Of a stretch of DNA of 64,000 nt, positions 15,717-23,145 are shown in pieces. The DNA comes from Actinoplanes sichuanensis (lineage in GTDB: Bacteria; Actinomycetota; Actinomycetes; Mycobacteriales; Micromonosporaceae), in the NCBI RefSeq assembly GCF_033097365.1, contig NZ_AP028461.1, forward strand, positions 6,386,001-6,450,000, in the 5' to 3' direction. Numbering within the stretch: the first letter of the stretch is position 1; every line of letters begins with the position of its first letter. Below the pieces are notes generated by a model that saw nothing but the letters and a program-made list of their open reading frames with translations, made no database searches and was not told the origin of the DNA. Position numbers and translations under genes: made by a program.

Positions 15717-17783
15717 ATGACAGACGTTCGGGCCTATGAGCCGGGTGCCGACCCGGACGATGTTCCGCGCCCCGGCGATGCGGAGTCGTACGTCGAAGAG
15801 CCGCAGGTGACGGTACGCGTGGAGTCCCGGGCGGAGAAGCCCACCGTCCATGCCACGGTGACCCGGCTGTCCGACGGTGAGCGTCCGCCTCTCATCCCGT
15901 CCTGGGTGAAGAACGCGCAGGAACGCAAGGCTGTGTTCGCTCAGGCCTGGGGCTTGTTCTGGTACACCGTCGCCCGTCAGGCGCTGAAGTCGCCGAAGTA
16001 CCTGATCAAGACAGCGTTCTACGCTCCGTGGGGCGTGTTCCGCCTGGTCGGCCGTCAGGTTCGGTGGATGTGGCATCCCGAGCTCACCGAGCTGGAGCAG
16101 GCCGCGGCGCGCAAGACCGACCTGGACCGTGGGCCGCTGATCGCCCGGCAGGTCGGTGAGAAGCGCAAGGCCCGCGTCTGGGTGCTCACCGGTGAGGCGC
16201 TCGTGCTGACGGCCGCTGGCGGCGCGTTGTGGTTCCTGGCGCCCGCGTGGGCGTTGTGGCTGACCGCGGTCGTGCTGGTACCGGTGCTCGCCAGGTTCGG
16301 CCGACCCGCCGACAAGCCCATCATCGAGCACATCACCCTGGGCCGCCGGTTCACCCGGCTCACCGCGGAGATGGTGCGTGACGCGGTGGTGGCGCTTCGG
16401 CTGACCGGTATCAAGGGCCCTGGTGACATCACGTTCCCGCCGCCGGGCATCCATACCGACGGCCCGGGCTGGCTGGCCCGTTTCGAACTACCGCCGGGAC
16501 TTATCGCCTCGGATGTTCTGGAGAAACGCGATCGACTGTCCGGGGCAATGCGACTGCCCATCGATCAGGTGTGGCCGGAGGTAGGCCCCGATCATCTGGC
16601 ACAGGTGGACCTGTGGGTCGGTTTCCAACCTGCCTCGAAGATGGGCGATCCGCCGTGGGCGCTGGCTCGTCCGGACGCGCTGACCAGCGTGTTCGATCCG
16701 CACCCGTTCGCTACCGACGCCCGTAGGCGTCCCATCAACATCAGCTTGTTCGAGATCAACATCTTGATGGGAGGACAGCCCGGCGCCGGCAAGAGCTATG
16801 GGGCCCGGACGTTCGCCACCATCGCCGGCTTGGACCCGACCTGTGAACTGATGATCGCCGAGTTCAAGGGCGTCGGAGACTTCCTGGACATGTCGGAGCT
16901 GTGCACCCAGTACGCCTGCGGTGTAGACGACGAGGCGTTCGACATCGGCGAGGCCATCATCGACTGGCTGCTCGCCGAGTGCGAGCGGCGCGGAGCCCGG
17001 ATCAAGAAGCTGCGTCTGACCGGTGAGGCACCCGAGGGGAAGATCACCCCTGAGCTGGCGGCCCGGAAAGGCTCCGGCCTGCATCCGATCTTCGTGTTGA
17101 TCGACGAGTTCCATGAGCTGCTGCTCAACCGCAAGGGGGTGGCGGAGAAGGCGGAGCGGGTCCTGCGGCGCGGCCGCGCGCTCGGCATCATCCTGGTGCT
17201 GGCCACCCAGATTCCGGACGCCAAGACGATTCCGTCGGGCATCACCAAGTGCGTCTCGGTCCGGGTGTGCATGTCGGTCGCAGACCAGGTCGCCAACGAC
17301 CAGATCCTCGGTACCGGCGCCTACAAGCGAGGCCACTCGGCCACCATGTACCGGCCGAAGTTCGACGCCGGCTGGGGTGTCATGCAGGGCCTGGAGCGCG
17401 ACGGCCAGACCGGCAAAACATACTTCCCCGACCCACAGACCCAGGCGGCGATCGTCGAGCGGATGCGCCAGTTGCGCGGAGGTTCGGTCGTCGGGCAGCG
17501 GGAGGAGCGCGTCAAGGCCCGCAACATGCTGGCCGACGTGCGCCAGGTGATCCGTCAAGGCGAAGCCGGTGTGCCGTGGGACGTGCTGGCCGAACGGCTC
17601 GCAGTCCTGGTTCCGGAGGTTTACGAGGGCGTCACCGGCGACATGGTCCGCGAAGCGATGAAGCGCTACGACGTCTTCACGGAGTCGGTGAAGTGGAAGG
17701 TCGACGGCGAGTGGCGAAGCCTCAAGGGCATGCGCCGGGTCTCGCTGGAGCAGGCCGAGACCAAGCACGCACTGGAGGACTGA
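15717..17783 (+). CDS. FtsK/SpoIIIE-type DNA translocase, TraB-like
   Basis: A 688-residue ATPase. Residues 80-200 hold hydrophobic segments (GALWFLAPAWALWLTAVVLV) that would anchor it in the membrane. Walker A is GGQPGAGKS near residue 350, Walker B is PIFVLIDEFHELLL near 460, and ILVLATQIPDAKTIPSGI is the conserved sensor region. The C-terminal 100 residues resemble a winged-helix domain. In actinomycete AICEs and plasmids, single proteins of this type move double-stranded DNA between mycelia without a relaxase. The ATG is preceded by CGAGGGAGAG. A motif array lies directly downstream. Chromosomal FtsK is longer and lacks this context. Confidence 0.85.
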   Translation: MTDVRAYEPGADPDDVPRPGDAESYVEEPQVTVRVESRAEKPTVHATVTRLSDGERPPLIPSWVKNAQERKAVFAQAWGLFWYTVARQALKSPKYLIKTAFYAPWGVFRLVGRQVRWMWHPELTELEQAAARKTDLDRGPLIARQVGEKRKARVWVLTGEALVLTAAGGALWFLAPAWALWLTAVVLVPVLARFGRPADKPIIEHITLGRRFTRLTAEMVRDAVVALRLTGIKGPGDITFPPPGIHTDGPGWLARFELPPGLIASDVLEKRDRLSGAMRLPIDQVWPEVGPDHLAQVDLWVGFQPASKMGDPPWALARPDALTSVFDPHPFATDARRRPINISLFEINILMGGQPGAGKSYGARTFATIAGLDPTCELMIAEFKGVGDFLDMSELCTQYACGVDDEAFDIGEAIIDWLLAECERRGARIKKLRLTGEAPEGKITPELAARKGSGLHPIFVLIDEFHELLLNRKGVAEKAERVLRRGRALGIILVLATQIPDAKTIPSGITKCVSVRVCMSVADQVANDQILGTGAYKRGHSATMYRPKFDAGWGVMQGLERDGQTGKTYFPDPQTQAAIVERMRQLRGGSVVGQREERVKARNMLADVRQVIRQGEAGVPWDVLAERLAVLVPEVYEGVTGDMVREAMKRYDVFTESVKWKVDGEWRSLKGMRRVSLEQAETKHALED

Positions 17784-17954
17784 CATGGCGCGGCCCATGC
17801 CCCCTTTGCAGGTGCTTGTAGAGGTGTTTTCGGCGGTTGTCAAACGGCCCCGCGCCACGCGCCAAGCAGGGTGTTTCAGCAGCTCAGCGCGTGGCGCGGG
17901 GCATGGCGCGGATCCGCGCCAAGATTCCGTGCCGCGCCAAGGAAAGGGGGTGAG
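17784..17954. promoter_or_regulatory. Palindrome-rich spacer with six TGGCGCGG motifs, candidate clt
   Basis: The 171-bp gap after ftsK/traB holds TGGCGCGG at 17786-17793, 17892-17899 and 17904-17911. Its complement CCGCGCCA is at 17850-17857, 17914-17921 and 17932-17939. Two perfect 16-bp arms (17847-17862 and 17887-17902) form a large hairpin, and 17904-17921 is an 18-bp palindrome. TraB proteins recognise arrays of short repeats in a clt locus that often lies just beside traB. No gene fits here. Confidence 0.6.
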
Positions 17955-18203
17955 ATGAGTCAGGGGTGGATGAGCTTCTGGGCCGTTACGGCAGCGATCC
18001 TGTGGGCGGCCGGGTACGTGATCGCCTGCCGGGTGTGGCCGTACGCGGCGTGCCGCAAGTGCGAGGGCCGCGGGCAGTTCCGATCGCCGTCGGGGCGGGC
18101 GTGGCGGCACTGCCGCCGGTGCCGGGGATCGGGCTCGCGGGTGCGCTACGGCCGGCGGGTCTGGTCGAAGCTGGCGAGGGTGAAGAAGGACGCGATCGGC
18201 TGA
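17955..18203 (+). CDS. Membrane-anchored DnaJ-type zinc-finger protein
   Basis: An 82-residue protein. One N-terminal membrane segment (FWAVTAAILWAAGYVIA) is followed by two CxxCxGxG-like units, CRKCEGRGQF and CRRCRGSGSR, which resemble half of a DnaJ zinc finger. The tail is basic. GGGGGTGAG precedes the ATG. Such short proteins recur in actinomycete integrative elements; function unknown. Confidence 0.6.
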   Translation: MSQGWMSFWAVTAAILWAAGYVIACRVWPYAACRKCEGRGQFRSPSGRAWRHCRRCRGSGSRVRYGRRVWSKLARVKKDAIG

Positions 18204-18214
18204 GAGGAGAAGAG

Positions 18215-18373
18215 GTGCGTCGCACGGAGAAGTACGGCTGGATTCCCGACGTCGACCTGAACGGCCGCCGGTCGAACGACGACATGGCCCGGGACCGTCA
18301 GACAGCGAAGCTCAAAGAGGTCAAGGCGAACGAGAAGAACCCCAAGGGGTCAGGGCGGCACAGCGCGCGCTGA
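18215..18373 (+). CDS. Small charged protein
   Basis: A 52-residue protein from a GTG (VRRTEKYGWIPDVDLNGRRS), preceded by GAGAGGAGAAGAG. Function unknown. Confidence 0.45.
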   Translation: MRRTEKYGWIPDVDLNGRRSNDDMARDRQTAKLKEVKANEKNPKGSGRHSAR

Positions 18374-18390
18374 GGAAACGGAGGGCACGG

Positions 18391-18552
18391 ATGGGCGACT
18401 GGGAGAAGGTCCAGACGAACGGGGCCGGCGGGAAGGGCTTCATCAAAGAGCGGACGAAGGACGGCGGCGCGATGGTCGTCGGTTCGGACGGTCAGACCCG
18501 GCACTACACCAAGGGTCAGGTCGAAAAGTTCCTGAAGCCAGAGAAGGGGTGA
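18391..18552 (+). CDS. Small basic protein
   Basis: A 53-residue protein (MGDWEKVQTNGAGGKGFIKE), Gly/Lys-rich. Function unknown. Confidence 0.45.
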   Translation: MGDWEKVQTNGAGGKGFIKERTKDGGAMVVGSDGQTRHYTKGQVEKFLKPEKG

Positions 18553-18553
18553 C

Positions 18554-18736
18554 ATGGTGGCAACCATGGATTCGGACGGGGTAACCCGCTGGGACGTCGA
18601 GTGGGAGATTCAGGGCCGCAAGGGCACCCGGTCCGGCAAGCTTCACGAACTGCACGAGCAGGAGGTCGCCGGCGCACGGCACGCGATCAGGCTCCATGCG
18701 CGCCGGGGCGACACGGTGAACATCCGGGTGACCTGA
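18554..18736 (+). CDS. Small beta-rich protein
   Basis: A 60-residue protein (MVATMDSDGVTRWDVEWEIQ) ending DTVNIRVT. It starts one base after the previous stop. Function unknown. Confidence 0.5.
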   Translation: MVATMDSDGVTRWDVEWEIQGRKGTRSGKLHELHEQEVAGARHAIRLHARRGDTVNIRVT

Positions 18737-18750
18737 GAGGGGGCGTGTTG

Positions 18751-18882
18751 ATGGTGAGAGAACTGCCGGACCGGCCGGCGGACATCCGGCCTCTGGACGT
18801 CGACAAGCTGAAGGCCCGCGTCGATGCGCTGCGGGTAACCCGGGAGGCCCGGATCCAGGCGGGCCGCGATCGCAAGAACTGA
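18751..18882 (+). CDS. Small helical protein, last gene of the plus operon
   Basis: A 43-residue protein (MVRELPDRPADIRPLDVDKL) preceded by GAGAGGGGG. It ends 16 bp before a strong terminator. Function unknown. Confidence 0.45.
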   Translation: MVRELPDRPADIRPLDVDKLKARVDALRVTREARIQAGRDRKN

Positions 18883-18897
18883 ACCCGGACACAGAGA

Positions 18898-18934
18898 AAG
18901 CCCCCCACCGCCCGGCAAGGGCGGTGGGGGGCTT
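18898..18934. terminator. Bidirectional rho-independent terminator
   Basis: AAGCCCCCCACCGCCC (18898-18913) pairs perfectly with GGGCGGTGGGGGGCTT (18919-18934) across the 5-base loop ggcaa, flanked by an A run on one side and cttctt on the other. It separates the plus-strand operon from the convergent late operon. Confidence 0.93.
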
Positions 18935-18957
18935 CTTCCTGCGGGACGGACGCAGGC

Positions 18958-19308
18958 CTACCGGTCGGCGCCGACTCCGACCGAGACGCCGGTGGTGGAT
19001 TCAGCCGGGGCGATCCAGATGCCCGCGGCGCCGGCGGCGGTGATGAGCATCAGCAGGATCTCGTCGGTGCCGAGCCCGTCGAGGATGGCGGTGGTGAGCA
19101 CCTGCAGCACGGCCAGCACGACGGCCACCGCGGTCTTGGCCCAGGCGGCGCCGGGGGCGAGCGGGACGAGCCAGACGCCGACCGCGGTGACGATCGCGAT
19201 CGCCACGCTGACCCACTCGGCGGGCTCGATGGTCTGGTCGCCGGACAGCGCCTGATAGGCCGCGACGATGCCGGCGGTGAGTATGGCGACGATGGCCTTG
19301 CCGTACAT
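18958..19308 (-). CDS. Phage holin
   Basis: A 116-residue protein starting MYGKAIVAILTAGIVAAYQA, with three hydrophobic segments: residues 4-20, about 33-55 (VSVAIAIVTAVGVWLVPL) and about 60-95. Its size, the opening and the LVPLAPG turn match actinophage holins. Holins form inner-membrane holes that release the endolysin. It is the last gene of the minus-strand late region, downstream of the endolysin gene. Confidence 0.75.
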   Translation of the reverse strand: MYGKAIVAILTAGIVAAYQALSGDQTIEPAEWVSVAIAIVTAVGVWLVPLAPGAAWAKTAVAVVLAVLQVLTTAILDGLGTDEILLMLITAAGAAGIWIAPAESTTGVSVGVGADR

Positions 19309-19344
19309 GGAGACTCCCGTCCGAACGGATGTTCTAATCGTGGG

Positions 19345-19542
19345 GTGAGTGGAGTGGAACCGACCGAGCAGGTGAAGGCGTGGGTGCAGGCCATCGCGGA
19401 CCGCGACCACGGCGGGAACCGGGCCGCGGCGATCGTGGCGATCCTGACGGCCGCGTACGAGTCGGAGCAGGCGCCGGACAACCTCTGGGCGTACCAGGAG
19501 GCGCGGATGCGGCACGGGCCACAGGTACGGCCGAGAAAGTAG
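19345..19542 (+). CDS. Small hypothetical protein
   Basis: A 65-residue protein from a GTG (VSGVEPTEQVKAWVQAIADR), helical, with a conserved-looking DRDHGGNRAAAIVAILTAAY block. It diverges from the holin gene across 36 bp. Family unknown. Confidence 0.5.
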   Translation: MSGVEPTEQVKAWVQAIADRDHGGNRAAAIVAILTAAYESEQAPDNLWAYQEARMRHGPQVRPRK

Positions 19543-19620
19543 ACGCGCCGGACCGGCAGGGGCGCTCTGCGGGGAGACGGCCGGCCCGGCGCGGGCATGT
19601 GGGGGTGAGAGCATGGCCGA

Positions 19621-19992
19621 ATGGACGACCTGCTCGCATTTCTTCAGGCTCGACTGGCGGAGGAGACGCTCGCGGCCGCCGGAGCCTCGTCCGGCCCGTG
19701 GAGCGCGTGGCGTGGCCGTCCAGGGCTGGGGCCAGGGTTCGGCGATCTGGCGTTCGGTGTCACCCTCCCCGGCCAGGGCGCCGGGGATGTAGCCGCCATC
19801 GCCACCCGATCATGGACCGACGCCGAGCACATTGCCCGCTGGGACCCGGTGCGCGCGCTGGCCCTGACAGCCGTGCTGCGCGAGGCCGTCGACAGCTTCC
19901 ACGGTGAAGGCCGTGAGGGGTGGATCATTATGGCGCTCGGCGAAGCGCTCTACAGCGGCCATCCTGACTGGCAAGCCGAGTGGTGCCCGTGA
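19621..19992 (+). CDS. DUF6221-like protein
   Basis: A 123-residue protein opening MDDLLAFLQARLAEETLAAA, then GPWSAWRG, DAEHIARWDPVRAL and LREAVDSF. That pattern (start helix, GPW, DAEHIARxDPxR) matches actinobacterial DUF6221 proteins, which often sit in phages and mobile elements. Function unknown. It overlaps no gene and runs convergent to the next. Confidence 0.65.
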   Translation: MDDLLAFLQARLAEETLAAAGASSGPWSAWRGRPGLGPGFGDLAFGVTLPGQGAGDVAAIATRSWTDAEHIARWDPVRALALTAVLREAVDSFHGEGREGWIIMALGEALYSGHPDWQAEWCP

Positions 19993-20023
19993 TCCAGTTC
20001 TGTCAGACGGCTTCTGCTGGGAT

Positions 20024-20359
20024 TCAGCGGCCTCGCGCTCCGGGGTCGAGCGGGATGGCCATGCCCACCGCGTCGTTCCACCACCAGTTCCCGTCGTCGA
20101 CGCGCACGCAGTAGGCGGTCGCGCCGAGGTGGCGCAGCTGTTCGAGTTCGGCGCCGGGCATCCCGATCCGGACCCGGGCCCCGCCTTCGACCGTCAGGAT
20201 CCAGCCGTACCGGCCACCGGCGTCGGCCTCCGGGTCACGCTGCGGGTCGCCAGCCAGGTGCAGACCACGGTCGGTCGCCTCCTCGACGAACAGCGCCAGG
20301 TTGCGGGTGGCCTGCTCTTCGGTGGCGTCGTCGACGGGGCGGGAGCCGGGGTTGACCAT
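20024..20359 (-). CDS. Hypothetical protein
   Basis: A 111-residue acidic protein (MVNPGSRPVDDATEEQATRN). YGWILTVEGGARVRIGMPGA and YCVRVDDGNWWWNDAVGMA suggest an alpha/beta fold. Family not recognised. Confidence 0.55.
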   Translation of the reverse strand: MVNPGSRPVDDATEEQATRNLALFVEEATDRGLHLAGDPQRDPEADAGGRYGWILTVEGGARVRIGMPGAELEQLRHLGATAYCVRVDDGNWWWNDAVGMAIPLDPGARGR

Positions 20360-20368
20360 GGGGTCAGA

Positions 20369-20584
20369 CTACGACTCGGTGTCCTCCACGTCGGCCTGGT
20401 GCGGGCGACGCTCCGAGATCCACTTCTCGACATCCTCGGTGAACCAGATCTTGCCCTGAGCCAGGTCGGCGGCCGGCGTGGGGAAGTCGGCGCGGCTCGT
20501 GATCTGGTAGGCGCGCTGGCGGCTGACTCCGCCGAGGCGGACGCGGATCTCGTGGGCGCCCATGAGGCGGACTGGCTTAGGCAT
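20369..20584 (-). CDS. AlpA-like HTH protein, paralog of 9784-10062
   Basis: A 71-residue protein (MPKPVRLMGAHEIRVRLGGV) with an AlpA/MerR-type helix-turn-helix and the wing FPTPAADLAQGKIWFTEDVE, then KWISERRPHQ. It is clearly related to the HTH protein near attL. Its position between late and accessory genes does not reveal its target; either copy could be the recombination directionality factor. Confidence 0.65.
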   Translation of the reverse strand: MPKPVRLMGAHEIRVRLGGVSRQRAYQITSRADFPTPAADLAQGKIWFTEDVEKWISERRPHQADVEDTES

Positions 20585-20592
20585 GCCCGTGA

Positions 20593-20811
20593 CTATAGCG
20601 GTCCGACAAGCCGCGATCGCGTTCGACGGCGCCACTCCGCTTCCACCGCCCCGCAGTCGCAGAGCAAGGCGCCAAACGTTTGGATGTATGAGCATCGACG
20701 GTCGGTGTGCACAACACCCTTATCGGCGATGTACCAGGCAGTAGGGAAATCGAGGAAGTCGAGATCCCAGCTCGGCTGGTTCCGTTCGGCGTCGACACAT
20801 GTGGCAGCCAT
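20593..20811 (-). CDS. Small Cys/His protein
   Basis: A 72-residue protein (MAATCVDAERNQPSWDLDFL) containing HTDRRCSY and LLCDCGAVEAEW, so zinc binding is possible. The ATG at 20809-20811 is used. Family unknown. Confidence 0.45.
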   Translation of the reverse strand: MAATCVDAERNQPSWDLDFLDFPTAWYIADKGVVHTDRRCSYIQTFGALLCDCGAVEAEWRRRTRSRLVGPL

Positions 20812-20819
20812 CAACGCTC

Positions 20820-21156
20820 CTAGTCCAGCTCGAACAGCGCGCTGCGCACGCCGGGGTACGCCTTGTTGGCATGGGTCTGCTGCTGGATCTGGAAGTCGAT
20901 CGGCAGGCCGGTCATCTCCTTGCCCAGCGCCGCGAACGCCAGTGTGACTGCGGCGAGCTTGCGGTTGGTGCAGCTGCTGAGGTTGTCGCCGAACCGCTCA
21001 GCGAACTCGTCGTCGGGCAAGATCAGGCGGACGTCGACGTCGCGCCAGTCCTTGCGATCGAGCGACGTCGACGTGGTACGGCACGTGGCCGAAGTAATCG
21101 CGGATGATCGTGCCGAACTTGCCCAGCCAGATCCCGGCAGGCATTCCGGTGCTCAT
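20820..21156 (-). pseudogene. Conserved phage protein broken by a one-base frameshift
   Basis: The N-terminal half (MSTGMPAGIWLGKFGTIIRD to VPYHVD) is read from the ATG at 21156. The C-terminal half (SLDRKDWRDVDVRLILPDDE to YPGVRSALFELD) continues in another frame to the stop at 20820. The frames meet in 21060-21076, and removing one base there joins them into a protein of about 111 residues. The C-terminal half has no ATG or GTG start; its first start-like codon is a TTG at 21020. This is a recent mutation, a sequence error or, less likely, a programmed +1 shift. Function unknown. Confidence 0.65.
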
Positions 21157-21272
21157 CGACGCCGAGCCGCTTTGCGGCCAGCCTTGACCTTCGCGCGATC
21201 CCGTTTGGGGTGGCCAACCTTCGGCGCCGCCGGTCCGGCGTGCATCGGTCCGATAAACCATCCGAACGCCAT
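21153..21272 (-). CDS. Very small basic protein
   Basis: A 39-residue protein (MAFGWFIGPMHAGPAAPKVG) ending in a Lys/Arg-rich tail. GAGGAGG precedes the ATG, and the stop overlaps the next start as ATGA, which supports it despite its size. Function unknown. Confidence 0.5.
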   Translation of the reverse strand: MAFGWFIGPMHAGPAAPKVGHPKRDRAKVKAGRKAARRR

Positions 21273-21292
21273 GGCGTCCTCCTCTTTGCGAG

Positions 21293-21574
21293 TTACGTGA
21301 CCAGCCCGTCGGGCCAGGCCGGGGGCGGTGGTGGGGAGCCGTCCGCGATGTGGCGGCGCAGCTGGCCGATGTAGTCGCCCTGGATGCGCTGAGTTCGCCG
21401 CACGTCGGCGAGTTCCTTGCGGAGGCTGGCGATCTCCTCCTGGTGCTCGTTGAGCAGGGCCAGACCGGTGTCGGCCTTGAGCTTCCGGTTGCTCGCCCGG
21501 TAGGTGAAGAACGCCGCGCCCAGCACGCCCGTCAAGGTCAGGATCGGCCCCAGGTACGTCAGGAGCGGGTCCAC
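21293..21574 (-). CDS. Membrane-anchored coiled-coil protein
   Basis: A 93-residue protein from the GTG at 21574, with GGAGGTG upstream. One membrane segment (YLGPILTLTGVLGAAFFTY) is followed by a coiled coil (LNEHQEEIASLRKELADVRR) and a Pro-rich end. Its place by the lysis genes suggests a spanin-like or holin-associated role, but this is unproven. Confidence 0.55.
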   Translation of the reverse strand: MDPLLTYLGPILTLTGVLGAAFFTYRASNRKLKADTGLALLNEHQEEIASLRKELADVRRTQRIQGDYIGQLRRHIADGSPPPPPAWPDGLVT

Positions 21575-21984
21575 GCCCACCTCCGCCCTGCTGGCCGCGT
21601 CGGGGCGGCAGGAATGCCACCAGCAATGAGGAAGACGAACGCCGCGAACCCGAGCCAGATCACCGCGGAGACGTACCCGCGGTCCACCTGGCCGGCCAGC
21701 CAGCCGAAGAGGCTGAGCATCCCCCACGCCACCTTGAGGGCGACGGCCGCCATGAACGCCATGGTGTCGTAGGTGCGGAAGGCGTACACCAGGCACACCA
21801 GGCCCACGCCGCCCCAGCCGACCGCCCACACGCCTAGCGGGGCGATCTCGGCCATCCAGGCGTAGAACGGCACCAGCGGCTCAGGGGCGGTCAGCAGGCC
21901 GATGCAGTAGACGGTGTCGAGCAGGGTGAAGAACAGCAGCGCGGCACCGCGCCTTCCGATTCGGGAGGCGAGCCGCTCAGTCAC
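21559..21984 (-). CDS. Four-span membrane protein in the lysis region
   Basis: A 141-residue protein from the GTG at 21984, overlapping the endolysin stop as GTGA. Hydrophobic segments include LLFFTLLDTVYCIGLLTA, PLGVWAVGWGGVGLVCLVYA, AFMAAVALKVAWGMLSLFGW and AVIWLGFAAFVFLIAGG. It could be a second holin or antiholin. Family not recognised. Confidence 0.55.
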   Translation of the reverse strand: MTERLASRIGRRGAALLFFTLLDTVYCIGLLTAPEPLVPFYAWMAEIAPLGVWAVGWGGVGLVCLVYAFRTYDTMAFMAAVALKVAWGMLSLFGWLAGQVDRGYVSAVIWLGFAAFVFLIAGGIPAAPTRPAGRRWAWTRS

Positions 21985-22847
21985 GACGCCAGCCGGGCCG
22001 CGAGCTCGTTGGCGACCTGCTCGGCCAGCTCGGCCGGGATGGCCGCGGCGATGGCCGCCGGGTCGAGGCCAGCCAGCACGCCGGTGACGATCTGCTGCTC
22101 GTCGACCAGGTCGCCGGACACCTTCGCCAGGATCGCGGCGAGTCCGGCCTCGACTCGGGCGAGCGCCTGGGCGTTGGACCGACCCAGCTCGGACGAGTCC
22201 TTGAGGAAGCTGCCCGGCGTCCAGTGCGTGTTTGTGGCGGCCGAGGCCGCGTTGGCCGGGGCCGGGATGATGCCGTCGGTCGTCCAGATGTCGGCGACGT
22301 CTGCGGGGGTCACGGGAGCCTCCAGGAGTCCGATCTCGGTCAGGTATCGGCGGAACAGGCCGGTCTTGTCGCGGCTTTCGGAGTCGCGGAAGTAGCTGAT
22401 GTGGGTGTGGAAGGTGTGCGACGAGTCGCCCGACGACCGGATGCCGAGCCGGTCCCAGCGCTTCACCGTGCTGCCGTCGGGGCTGTAGATGACCTCGCGG
22501 ATGTCCCGGGTGTCGGCGGTGTTCGCCTTGCACTGGGCGACCAGCCAGACCGAGAACGTGCGCAGATCGTGCCGCTTGCCGCCGATCGCGACGGCGAAGG
22601 TGCCGATGTCGAGGGCGCTGGCGGCGTTGCTCAGGCCGTTGCGGTCCCGGCTTGACTCGTCGACCGAGTACCGGTCGCGGCCGTTGCGGTCCCGGATCTG
22701 CCCCTTGCCCAGGTGGTAGGAGTCGCCGCCGTCCGCGTGTGCGGTGTCGCCGACGATGCCGACCTCGAGGGAGGTGAGGCCGGGCAGGTGTGCGAGCAGG
22801 AGGCGCCGGGCGGCCTGCAGCGAATCCGGGGCGTAGGTGGCGGCCAT
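21981..22847 (-). CDS. M15-type peptidase endolysin
   Basis: A 288-residue protein. VGDTAHADGGDSYHLGKGQI and HTFHTHISYFRDS carry the paired His/Asp zinc ligands typical of phage M15-like D-Ala-D-Ala peptidases. The last 60 residues are a helical, Ala-rich region (ALARVEAGLAAILAKVSGDL). It should cut peptidoglycan stem peptides at lysis. It lies between tail genes and the holin and is coupled to both neighbours by short overlaps. Confidence 0.75.
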   Translation of the reverse strand: MAATYAPDSLQAARRLLLAHLPGLTSLEVGIVGDTAHADGGDSYHLGKGQIRDRNGRDRYSVDESSRDRNGLSNAASALDIGTFAVAIGGKRHDLRTFSVWLVAQCKANTADTRDIREVIYSPDGSTVKRWDRLGIRSSGDSSHTFHTHISYFRDSESRDKTGLFRRYLTEIGLLEAPVTPADVADIWTTDGIIPAPANAASAATNTHWTPGSFLKDSSELGRSNAQALARVEAGLAAILAKVSGDLVDEQQIVTGVLAGLDPAAIAAAIPAELAEQVANELAARLAS

Positions 22848-23137
22848 CAGTCCTCCACCAGCAGCGGCCGGGCCAGGTGCACCACGGTGACCGGGGTGGC
22901 GCCAGGGTAGTCGGGGCTCATGACGAAACCGGCCGGGGCGAAGCCGTTACCGTCAGGCTCGTCGCTCCACAGGGCGCCCTGGGCGACCGTCACGCCGTCC
23001 ACCGCGTCGTCGGCGTCATCCTCGGACAGGCCGCGCACGGTGATCAGCCACGTCCGGGCCGTGTTGCGGGCGGCCGACTTGGACATGTGGCCGGCCAGCA
23101 CCAGGCCCTCTTCGAGAGGTAGCGGGAAGGTGGTCAT
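22847..23137 (-). CDS. Hypothetical tail-region protein
   Basis: A 96-residue protein (MTTFPLPLEEGLVLAGHMSK) containing VRGLSEDDADDAVDGVTVAQ. Family unknown; its position suggests a tail accessory or lysis factor. Confidence 0.5.
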   Translation of the reverse strand: MTTFPLPLEEGLVLAGHMSKSAARNTARTWLITVRGLSEDDADDAVDGVTVAQGALWSDEPDGNGFAPAGFVMSPDYPGATPVTVVHLARPLLVED

Positions 23138-23145
23138 GGCGCTCC

